Assembly (NCBI GenBank): GCA_014138645.1
Contig: JACJIB010000009.1
Coordinates: forward strand, 181,562 to 245,561
From: Methylorubrum thiocyanatum
Lineage (GTDB): Bacteria; Pseudomonadota; Alphaproteobacteria; Rhizobiales; Beijerinckiaceae
Direction of reading: 5' to 3'
Length of the DNA: 64,000 nucleotides
This document shows positions 1 to 6,146 of this stretch, in pieces; positions within the stretch are counted from its first letter, which is position 1; each line of letters opens with the position of its first letter. The position numbers and the translations under genes were made by a program. The notes under the pieces were generated by a model, which worked only from the letters and a program-made list of their open reading frames with translations, was not told where the DNA came from and searched no databases.

Positions 1-1992
1 GAGGCATGCCTCCGCGCAGTAGACGGTGCGCAAGCCGCGCTCGCCGAGCCGCAGGCAGAGGTCGATGTCGTTGTAATTGATGGCGTAGCCCTCGTCGAAG
101 CCCTCGACGGCCTCGAAGTCGGCGCGCCGCACCATCACGCAGGCGCCGGTCACGGCGAGGTAATTGCGGTTGGCGAGGCTGGAGCCGTGATACCCGGCAT
201 CGTCGCCCGGAAAGCCGCGGCGGACATGGTCCGGCAGGCCTTCGCCGAAGGTCACGCCGGCATGCTGCAGGCTGCCGTCCTCGAACAGGAGTTTCGGACC
301 GACCGCACCGACGCCGGGGATGGCGAGCTGCGCCAGCATCGCCTCGATCCAGTCCGGTGTGATGACGCTGATATCGTCGTTGAGGAAGACCAGCACCGCA
401 CCGGTGGCGGCGCGCGCGCCGAGGTTCATCTTGGCGGCGACGTTGAAGACCGGCCGGTCCCAGGTGATGGTGCGAGCCCCGAACCGCTCGACCGCTTCCC
501 GCGTCTGCGGGCGCAGGTCGCCATTGTCGACCGCCACGATCTCGATGGCTTCGTAGCGGCTGGTCGCGCGGATGCTGCCGAGGCAGGCGGCGAGCAGATC
601 GACGCTGCGCCCGCCGATGATGCTGTCGCGCCCGGCGGTCGGGATCACGATCGAGACGAGCGGGCGGGTCGCGAGCGGGCGCCGCAGGGCGAAATGCCCG
701 GGGCCAAGCACACGGACGACGTCGAGACCGCCGGTGCGCCGGGCGCGTCCGGCCAGCGCGCGGGCGGCGGCCTCCGGCTCGGGATCCCTGCCGCGGCGAT
801 GGCAGAGCACCTGCGCGACGTGCCCGATGCGGTCGCTCCGCTCCGTCACCCGGAGCGCGAGGTCGTAGTCGAGCGCGCGCCCGTCCTCTCCCTCCGCGGA
901 AAAGCCGCCGACCGCCCGCACCAGAGCGGTGCGGTAGACCGCGAGGCCGCCGAGATAGAAGCTGCCTTCCAGCGTTTCCGGCGACCAGTCGGGCTTGAAA
1001 TACGGCTCGCAGCGCCCGCCGTCCGGGCCGATCCGATCCTCGTCGGAATAAAGCCCGTCGAGGCCGGGTTCGCGCGTCAGGCGGCGAACGAGCGCGAGGA
1101 GCGCGTGGGGTGCGAGCCGCGCATCGGGCTCCATCGTCGCGAGGTAGGCCCCGCGCGCCTGGGCCAGCGCCGCGTCGAGGGCGTTGCCGCCCGCAGGCGG
1201 GGACAGCAGGCGGACGCGGCCGTCCCCGGACGGCAGCGCCTGCAGCGCGGCCGAGGGATCGGCCACGAGGCACAGCTCCCAATCCGGATAGATCTGCGCC
1301 GTCAGGCTCGCCACGGCCTCGGCCAGATGGGCCGGCTCGGCGCCCTCAGCCGCCATGAGGAGAGAGATCAGCGGACGCTCCGGCAGAGCCGCGACCTGCG
1401 CGCGAAGCGTCTCCGCCGGGGGCAGGGCCTTCGTCTCCACCGCCTCGATCCAGGCGGCGTAGCTGGCCGGCGGGCGGCGGGTCTGCGCGGCGCGGGTGAG
1501 GCGGCGCCAGATCTCCTGCGGCGGTACGCTCCGCACCAGGCCCGAGGCGCGCCGCAGGAGCCGCAGCGGTCGCCGCTCCTGCGGCGGCAGCCGTTCGATG
1601 ATGGTGCGGGCCGACAGGACGGCCGCCGCCATCCGGCCGGCGGGCTCGACCCGCAGCCCGTCGAGGCGGAAGCGCGGGCCGGTCTCCGTCGCCTCCAGAC
1701 GAAGCGCGCGCGTGCCCGGCGGCAGGCGGATCAGGTCGTCGGTGCCGTCCTCCCGCGGTGTCAGACGGTAGCGGCGCGGTTCGGCCTCGCCCGCCGCCTC
1801 GACCGCGAGCACCGGCTGCACCGCCTCCGGGCGGCAACGGAGGCGGATGCGCGTGCCCGACAGGGCCGCCACCGCCGCGGCGGGGCCGAGGGCGAAGACC
1901 GGATCGGGGCCGGTCGCGCTCCAGGTGCCGTCATCGGCGACGCGGCGCAGATCACGCAAGGGGTAGAGGCCGAGCGCCTCGCGACGCGTCAT
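1..1992 (-). CDS. Two-domain family 2 glycosyltransferase, 3' end outside the window
   Basis: The frame is open from an ATG at 1992 (MTRREALGLYPL) to the window edge, giving the first 664 residues. After an N-terminal region of about 200 residues of unknown role there is one GT2-like segment (from about 207, ISLLMAAEG, with YSDEDRIG further on). A second, canonical GT-A domain starts near residue 442 (VSIVIPTAGRDS). It has the acidic motif FLNDDIS near 535 and the acceptor-side motif YNDIDLCLRLGERG near the break. Tandem GT2 domains of this kind elongate surface polysaccharides using nucleotide sugars. The donor and acceptor cannot be read from sequence. The next upstream ATG (2030) runs into a stop, so 1992 is the start. 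A long frame on the other strand here is a shadow. Confidence 0.9.
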   Translation of the reverse strand, partial: MTRREALGLYPLRDLRRVADDGTWSATGPDPVFALGPAAAVAALSGTRIRLRCRPEAVQPVLAVEAAGEAEPRRYRLTPREDGTDDLIRLPPGTRALRLEATETGPRFRLDGLRVEPAGRMAAAVLSARTIIERLPPQERRPLRLLRRASGLVRSVPPQEIWRRLTRAAQTRRPPASYAAWIEAVETKALPPAETLRAQVAALPERPLISLLMAAEGAEPAHLAEAVASLTAQIYPDWELCLVADPSAALQALPSGDGRVRLLSPPAGGNALDAALAQARGAYLATMEPDARLAPHALLALVRRLTREPGLDGLYSDEDRIGPDGGRCEPYFKPDWSPETLEGSFYLGGLAVYRTALVRAVGGFSAEGEDGRALDYDLALRVTERSDRIGHVAQVLCHRRGRDPEPEAAARALAGRARRTGGLDVVRVLGPGHFALRRPLATRPLVSIVIPTAGRDSIIGGRSVDLLAACLGSIRATSRYEAIEIVAVDNGDLRPQTREAVERFGARTITWDRPVFNVAAKMNLGARAATGAVLVFLNDDISVITPDWIEAMLAQLAIPGVGAVGPKLLFEDGSLQHAGVTFGEGLPDHVRRGFPGDDAGYHGSSLANRNYLAVTGACVMVRRADFEAVEGFDEGYAINYNDIDLCLRLGERGLRTVYCAEACL

Positions 1993-2237
1993 CGTAACGG
2001 CTCGCCGTCTCGGGTCCGGTGGGAGTTCATGCGCCGCCGCAATCCACGAAATCGGCCGTTCCGTGAAGCGGTTTCTCGCGAAAGGCGTGCATGGCCGACA
2101 CTGCGACGGCAAAGCGAAAGGTTTCTGTCATCGAAGTTTCATCGCGCATCGGCAGATGCTTGCCTTGCGGGCTGCCCGGACGCACGCTGTTCGGGTTGCG
2201 TCTCCGAGCCCGCGCGTCCGCGAAGGGAAACCGGATC

Positions 2238-2897
2238 ATGTCGGCGGCAAACGAAGCGGTCGCCGTGGCGGCACACGGCGAGGCCACCGGTCAGCCGGGC
2301 GGCCGCAGCGCGCAGAAGGACCAGAAGGACAAGGCGGGTAAGACCGTGAAGCGGCTGCGCGCCCCGGCGGCCAAGAGCGTCGGCTGGGCGCTCGTCCAGG
2401 CCGCCCGGCTGCACCGCGCCCGGGTCGGCGACCGGCTCGCCGAGCTCGACTTGTTCGCGGGCCAGGAGCAGGTGGTGCAGGCGCTGGCGGCGGCCGGCAG
2501 CATGACCATGGGCGATCTCGCCGCCACCCTGCGGGTGCGTCCGCCGACCGCCTCGAAGACGATCTCGCGGCTCGCCGCCCTCGGTTTCGTCGAGCGCCGG
2601 GCCGAGGCCGGCGACGGCCGCATCGTGCGCGTGCGCCTGACCGAGACCGGCCTCGCCAAGGCCGCCGCGATCGAGCGGATCTGGGACGAGGTCGAGGCCG
2701 AGCTGCTCGAAGACTTCGACAACAAGGAACGCCGCCGCCTGCGCAAGCTCCTGCGCCGTGTCGCCCGCAACCTCGCGGAGGCCGCCGGCGTGTCCGGCCA
2801 CGAGGAAGCCGATTCCGAGATCGACGGCGAGGCCGACGACGAGGAGGAGGCCCTGCTGGGACCGGGCGCATCCGACGCGGTGGGGCAATCGTCCTGA
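2238..2897 (+). CDS. MarR-family winged-helix regulator with acidic tail
   Basis: The protein has 219 residues. A charged, Ala/Lys-rich N-terminal extension of about 45 residues precedes a MarR domain: helix VGWALVQAARLHRARVGDRL, then the helix-turn-helix around MTMGDLAATLRVRPPTASKTI, then the wing with EAGDGRIVRVRLTETG. The last 25 residues are strongly acidic (EEADSEIDGEADDEEEALLG), which is unusual for MarR. The ATG at 2238 is chosen because GAAGGGAAA lies 7 bases upstream. The frame stays open to an ATG at 2091, but that stretch reads like non-coding sequence. The ligand and target genes are unknown. It stands alone between a glycosyltransferase and a toxin-antitoxin pair, and MarR members usually repress their own or neighbouring genes. 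Confidence 0.85.
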   Translation: MSAANEAVAVAAHGEATGQPGGRSAQKDQKDKAGKTVKRLRAPAAKSVGWALVQAARLHRARVGDRLAELDLFAGQEQVVQALAAAGSMTMGDLAATLRVRPPTASKTISRLAALGFVERRAEAGDGRIVRVRLTETGLAKAAAIERIWDEVEAELLEDFDNKERRRLRKLLRRVARNLAEAAGVSGHEEADSEIDGEADDEEEALLGPGASDAVGQSS

Positions 2898-2978
2898 GAC
2901 ACGGCCGACACTCTTCGCTGCGCATCGCAGAAGCGCATCTCTGCCGCCTCGCCCGCCACTGATCCGGTGCCTTTCCCG

Positions 2979-3008
2979 TTGACGGTGCTATGGGTATATC
3001 CCCATATT
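2979..3008 (+). promoter_or_regulatory. Promoter with embedded palindromic operator for the toxin-antitoxin pair
   Basis: TTGACG at 2979-2984 and CATATT at 3003-3008 form a sigma70-like promoter with an 18-base spacer. Inside it is the inverted repeat TATGGG (2989-2994), six bases, CCCATA (3001-3006). It lies exactly between the -35 and the -10, the classical position for an operator used by an autorepressing antitoxin or toxin-antitoxin complex. Transcription would start near 3015. Binding by the antitoxin is inferred, not shown. Confidence 0.6.
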
Positions 3009-3034
3009 CAGCTGTGTCGTCGGCATTCCTACCT

Positions 3035-3394
3035 TTGAAAGAATGTTGGTTCGTCGGGTCGAGCCGAAACGATCTGGCGGCATTTCCAGATGAGGTCAGA
3101 AGCGCGTTCGGTCACGCGCTTCACGAAGCTCAGTGCGGCCTGGAGCCGTATACGGCCAAGGCTTTGAAGGGCTTCGGTGGTCGCGGCGTTCTCGAGATCA
3201 TCGAGAATCACGATAGTGATACCTTTCGGGCTGTTTATACGGTGCGCTTCGCCGAGGCGATCTACGTACTTCACTGCTTCCAGAAGAAGTCGAAGAAGGG
3301 CATCGCCACGCCGCAACACGAGATCGAGCTGATTCGAACTCGATTGCGCGATGCAGAAGCGATGGACCGGATCCGGACCAAGGAAGGACGTTGA
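3035..3394 (+). CDS. higB: HigB/RelE-type toxin, Gp49-like (DUF891) family
   Basis: A 119-residue protein that begins KECWFVGSSRNDLAAFPDEV and continues with HEAQCGLEPYTAKALKGFGGRGVLEI and AIYVLHCFQKKSKKG. This is the signature order of phage-derived Gp49-like HigB toxins, ribosome-associated mRNA endonucleases. Family members start just before this point. The codon there is TTG at 3035, which lies downstream of the predicted transcription start near 3015. The ATG at 2990 lies inside the promoter and cannot be used by that transcript. The conserved C-terminal QHEIELIRTRL is present, so the toxin looks intact. The partner antitoxin follows after four bases. Toxin-first order is typical of HigBA. 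Confidence 0.85.
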   Translation: MKECWFVGSSRNDLAAFPDEVRSAFGHALHEAQCGLEPYTAKALKGFGGRGVLEIIENHDSDTFRAVYTVRFAEAIYVLHCFQKKSKKGIATPQHEIELIRTRLRDAEAMDRIRTKEGR

Positions 3395-3398
3395 GCCG

Positions 3399-3734
3399 AT
3401 GAAGGGCACCGAAGACGCTTACCAGAGCAGCGGAAACATCTTCGCGGACGTGGAACTGGCGGACGCCCAGGAACTGCATCTCAAGTCCAGCCTCGTGATC
3501 GAGCTGCGGCGGCAGATCGAAGGCCGTCAGCTGACTCAGACCGCGGCGGCGAAGATCCTCGGAATGGGGCAGGCCGACTTGTCGAAGCTGCTGCGCGGCG
3601 GCTTGCGTGGCACGTCCGTCGAGCGCCTGATGCGGATGCTGACCGCTTTCGATCAGGATGTGGAGATCACGGTGCGCCCGCATTCCCGGGCGGGCGAGGG
3701 CGGACGCATCACAGTCACGCCCGTCCCCGCCTGA
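3399..3734 (+). CDS. higA: XRE-family antitoxin of the HigBA-type pair
   Basis: A 111-residue protein with a helix-turn-helix near residues 40-75 (QLTQTAAAKILGMGQADLSK) followed by the family-typical LMRMLTAFDQDVEITVRP. It should bind and neutralise the toxin encoded four bases upstream and repress the shared promoter through the palindrome at 2989-3006. The ATG at 3399 is preceded by AAGGACG. The C-terminal 20 residues (after VRPHS) are Gly/Arg-rich and probably disordered. The family call comes from the helix-turn-helix pattern and the gene order. Confidence 0.85.
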   Translation: MKGTEDAYQSSGNIFADVELADAQELHLKSSLVIELRRQIEGRQLTQTAAAKILGMGQADLSKLLRGGLRGTSVERLMRMLTAFDQDVEITVRPHSRAGEGGRITVTPVPA

Positions 3735-3738
3735 CGGG

Positions 3739-4065
3739 TCAGGCCCGGCCCGCCGGCACCATGTCGGCGAGGTCGTGCCGGGCCGGATGGGAGAGGGCGG
3801 CGGCCAGCATCGCCTCCAGAACGATGAGGTCGGTTTCCGGGTCGGGCTCCCAGCCGCAGGTGCAGTGCCCATTGGGTCCGTGGGCGGCGGCGACCTGCCG
3901 GTAGAGCGCGCCGACGGTGCGCGCCGCGGCTTCCAGGGCCGCCATCACGTGCATCGGTTCCCGCTGCAGCGCTTGCCAGAAGGCGAGCGTGAGCGCCCGC
4001 TCCAGCGTTCCTTGCGCGTGCCGCTCCGCCGCGTCGGGCGGGGCCGTGACGAGACCGGCGCTCAT
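3739..4065 (-). CDS. Small unknown protein, second gene of a coupled pair
   Basis: A 108-residue protein, MSAGLVTAPPDAAERHAQ, followed by helical sequence (LERALTLAFWQALQREPMHVMAALEAAARTV in two parts) and a segment with HCTCGWEPDPETD and SHPARHDL. The His/Cys cluster could bind a metal, but that is speculation. The ATG overlaps the stop of the upstream gene (ATGA at 4062-4065), so the two are translationally coupled. The open frame extends further upstream, but only as a shadow of the partner gene. I do not recognise the family. It converges on the antitoxin gene with four bases between stops. Confidence 0.6.
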   Translation of the reverse strand: MSAGLVTAPPDAAERHAQGTLERALTLAFWQALQREPMHVMAALEAAARTVGALYRQVAAAHGPNGHCTCGWEPDPETDLIVLEAMLAAALSHPARHDLADMVPAGRA

Positions 4066-4349
4066 GCCTGCACCGTCGCCCGCATCCGCACGCGCGCCTC
4101 GACCGGCGCCAGCCGTGGCGGCGTCGCGTCGCCCGGCTCCAGCCCGACCAGAGCTTCGAGCCCGCTCCGGCTCAGGGCGAGGGAGGAGCCGTCCCACCAC
4201 GCGGAACGGACGGAGGCGAGCAGCCCGTCGAGGGTCGCGAGCCAAGCGGCGAGGCCACCCCTCCTGTCGCGCGGCGGGGACAGCGTATCGGCCCGTGCCG
4301 ACCAGGGGCTGCCGTGAGACACGTTCGGGGAGATGAGAATGTGCGCCAT
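4062..4349 (-). CDS. Small unknown protein, first gene of a coupled pair
   Basis: A 95-residue protein starting MAHILISPNVSHGSPW. It has a Trp/Leu-rich middle (LAAWLATLDGLLASVRSAWW) and ends in a basic strand (VEARVRMRATVQA). No family is recognised. The start at 4349 is preferred over a further in-frame start at 4415 because the extra 22 residues come from the AT-rich, probably non-coding promoter region. Coding is supported by the tidy four-base overlap with the next gene and by codon use like the neighbours. Confidence 0.55.
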   Translation of the reverse strand: MAHILISPNVSHGSPWSARADTLSPPRDRRGGLAAWLATLDGLLASVRSAWWDGSSLALSRSGLEALVGLEPGDATPPRLAPVEARVRMRATVQA

Positions 4350-4518
4350 GTCTTCATCATGGCTCCATCGCCCGATATTTCGCAAGCAATCTTCAAAACA
4401 TTGGAAATACTTCAATCGACCACTGTTTTGAATGATTTCAACTTCAATTTAGAAGAATTCAAGCGAGTCGGAAAAAGGCGCGGTCGCGTCTCGGCTTGGC
4501 CCGGCCGGGCGCGGCCGG
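4350..4518. promoter_or_regulatory. AT-rich intergenic patch, likely promoter of the unknown pair
   Basis: Roughly 4365-4480 is clearly richer in A and T than anything nearby. On the minus strand it contains three TTGAAG motifs and a small inverted repeat, TTGAA-TGAT-TTCAA (4428-4441 on the plus strand). It is placed to serve as promoter/operator for the gene starting at 4349. A plus-strand frame across it (4314-4574) is judged spurious. Confidence 0.4.
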
Positions 4519-5181
4519 TCATCGGATCGGGTGGTCGAACGCGGTGTCGGGATAGGGCTCGGCCTTCAGGGTGAAGTGCCACCATTCCTGCGGGTAGGGC
4601 ACGAACCCGCCGCGAATCATCGCATCGCGCAGGCGGTGACGGTTGCGGGCCTGTTCCGGGGTGATGCCCGGAAAATCCGTCGCCGAGGCCGGATCGAACA
4701 GGTCGAACGGGGTGCCCATATCGCATTCCGACCCGTCGGCGTGGCGGACCAGCGTCAGATCCACGGTCGAGCCGCGGGAATGCGACGAGCGCTCGGCGAT
4801 GTAGCCGAGGCGGAACAGGTCCGCCTTGTCGGTCCGCGGGTAGTAGGCGGCCTTCATGCGGGTGTCGGCCGCGTCGCGCGCCCAGGCGGCGAAGTCGGCC
4901 ACCGCCCGGCGCGGGCGGTAGCAGTCGAACACCTTGAGGCCGAGCCCTTCCGGTGCCAGCGCCGCCTGCACGCGGGCGAGTGCGCGGGCGGCCTGCGGCG
5001 TCAGCAGGCAGCGCGGCGCCTCGTAGCCGGCGATGGGCCGGCCGACGAAGTTGTCGGAACCGGCATAGCGCATGTCGAGGACGAGGCCCGGCACGAGCCG
5101 GCCGGCATCGACGAAGGGGGCCGGTTCCGCCGCAGCGGGCTGAGACGCGGCGAGGGCAAGACCGGTCAGGGCGGCGCGCAT
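4519..5181 (-). CDS. ddpX: D-alanyl-D-alanine dipeptidase, VanX/DdpX type (peptidase M15D)
   Basis: A 220-residue exported zinc peptidase that hydrolyses D-Ala-D-Ala, probably recycling peptidoglycan dipeptide. An N-terminal signal peptide (MRAALTGLALAASQPAAA) precedes a complete M15D domain. CYRPRRA is the conserved Arg motif, SSHSRGSTVDLTL supplies His134 and Asp141, and EWWHF supplies Glu199 and His202. All zinc and catalytic positions are therefore present. The chosen ATG at 5181 overlaps the stop of the upstream transporter (TGATG). An ATG at 5193 is possible and would add four residues. The role could also be wall turnover rather than vancomycin-type resistance, because no van regulators or ligase are nearby. 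Confidence 0.9.
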   Translation of the reverse strand: MRAALTGLALAASQPAAAEPAPFVDAGRLVPGLVLDMRYAGSDNFVGRPIAGYEAPRCLLTPQAARALARVQAALAPEGLGLKVFDCYRPRRAVADFAAWARDAADTRMKAAYYPRTDKADLFRLGYIAERSSHSRGSTVDLTLVRHADGSECDMGTPFDLFDPASATDFPGITPEQARNRHRLRDAMIRGGFVPYPQEWWHFTLKAEPYPDTAFDHPIR

Positions 5182-5618
5182 CAGGCCCGCCATGCCAGCA
5201 ACCCTGCGCCGGCCGCGATCAGTCCGACGCCGAACCAGTGATGGAGCGCGAGACGCTCGCCGAGGAAGAGGACGCCGAACACGGCCACCAGCACGACGCT
5301 CAGCTTGTCGAGGGGCGCGACACGGCCGGCATCGCCGAGCGCGAGTGCCCGGAAGTAGCAGAGCCAGGACGCGCCGGTGGCGAGGCCCGACAGGATCAGG
5401 AAGACAAGGTTTCGGCCCGAGAGGTGGCCGATTTCCCGCGTCTGTCCCGCGGCGATGAGGATCGCGCCGGCGAACGCCACCACGACAAGGGTTCGAACGA
5501 AGGTCGCGACATCCGGCGCCACGCCGTCGATGCCGACCTTGGCGAGGATCGCGGTGACGGCGGCGAACCCGGCCGAGAGCAGGGCCCAGAAGCGCCACGA
5601 CAGAAGCAATTCGCTCAC
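5181..5618 (-). CDS. Half-size EamA/DMT-family membrane transporter
   Basis: A 145-residue protein with four or five hydrophobic spans (WALLSAGFAAVTAILAKVG near the N-terminus, FVRTLVVVAFAGAILIA, LVFLILSGLATGASWLCYF, LSVVLVAVFGVLFLGE, WFGVGLIAAGAGLLAW). The ALALGDAGRVAPLDKLSVV motif and length fit the single-domain EamA proteins that form dimers. The start is GTG at 5618, with GGGAGG six bases upstream. The frame is open much further up, but only as a shadow of crcB. It is coupled to the dipeptidase gene and follows crcB by 11 bases, so the three may form one transcript. The substrate is unknown. Confidence 0.85.
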   Translation of the reverse strand: MSELLLSWRFWALLSAGFAAVTAILAKVGIDGVAPDVATFVRTLVVVAFAGAILIAAGQTREIGHLSGRNLVFLILSGLATGASWLCYFRALALGDAGRVAPLDKLSVVLVAVFGVLFLGERLALHHWFGVGLIAAGAGLLAWRA

Positions 5619-5629
5619 CGAATGCCTCC

Positions 5630-5998
5630 CTACAGGGCGTGTCGCATCACGATCAGCGCCAAAGCGAGCCCCCCGATTCCCGCCAGAACCGAGACGAGGA
5701 CGTAGGCAAGCGCTGCCATCCAATCGCCGCGCTCCATCAGGGTGAAGGCTTCGAGGGAAAAGGTCGAGAAGGTGGTGAAGCCGCCCAGGATCCCGGTGGC
5801 CACGAACAGCCGCGCCTGCGGCGGCCCGCCGCGTAGCGCCATCCAGCCGGTGACGACCCCCATCAGCACCGAGCCGAGGATGTTGATGCCGACCGTGCCC
5901 CACGGGAAGCTCGATCCGAGCCGGACCGCGGCGAGGTTGACCCCGTGGCGCAGCACGCCGCCGAGGCCGGCACCGAGGAAGACGAGAAGGGTGTTCAA
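5630..5998 (-). CDS. crcB: CrcB/Fluc fluoride ion channel
   Basis: About 122 residues with four membrane spans. Family motifs are all there: GAGLGGVLRHGVN near the N-terminus, FPWGTVGINILGS with the pore Asn, and GGFTTFSTFSLEAF with the Phe-box and TFSTFS. Fluc channels are antiparallel dimers that let toxic fluoride leave the cell. The start is uncertain. No ATG exists, and TTG at 5998 gives the usual family N-terminus (LNTLLVFLGAG), while GTG at 6028 or TTG at 6043 would add 10 or 15 residues. No fluoride riboswitch motif was seen upstream. Confidence 0.88.
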   Translation of the reverse strand: MNTLLVFLGAGLGGVLRHGVNLAAVRLGSSFPWGTVGINILGSVLMGVVTGWMALRGGPPQARLFVATGILGGFTTFSTFSLEAFTLMERGDWMAALAYVLVSVLAGIGGLALALIVMRHAL

Positions 5999-6091
5999 GG
6001 TCTTGGCTCGAAACGGGAGTGCAGTCACGGTGCCGACGTGCAAGGCGCGTGCAGGTCTAGTGCATCGGCCTGCGGGAGCGCCACGAAAAGA

Positions 6092-6119
6092 AGCCCGCCG
6101 GCTGTGCAGCCGGCGGGCT
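6092..6119 (-). terminator. Rho-independent terminator of the molybdenum hydroxylase operon
   Basis: A perfect 12-base stem (AGCCCGCCGGCT / AGCCGGCGGGCT) closes a GTGC loop. On the minus strand the stem is followed by CTTTTC. It lies 28 bases past the stop of the large-subunit gene and just upstream of crcB. Confidence 0.8.
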
Positions 6120-6146
6120 CGTTCGACTTCACGGCGAGCGTGAAAC

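Noticed and set aside
187-2349. 720-codon open frame on the plus strand
   Set aside because: Antisense to the glycosyltransferase at 1-1992, which has complete family motifs. The plus frame is Arg/Ala/Gly-rich with no domain, as expected for a mirror frame in high-GC DNA.
4314-4574. 86-codon plus-strand frame across the AT-rich patch
   Set aside because: Part of it looks protein-like (ISQAIFKTLEILQSTTVLND), but there is no ribosome binding site, it starts inside the upstream unknown gene and ends in the dipeptidase gene.
5999-6060. Fluoride riboswitch upstream of crcB
   Set aside because: The short upstream leader lacks the conserved fluoride riboswitch core.
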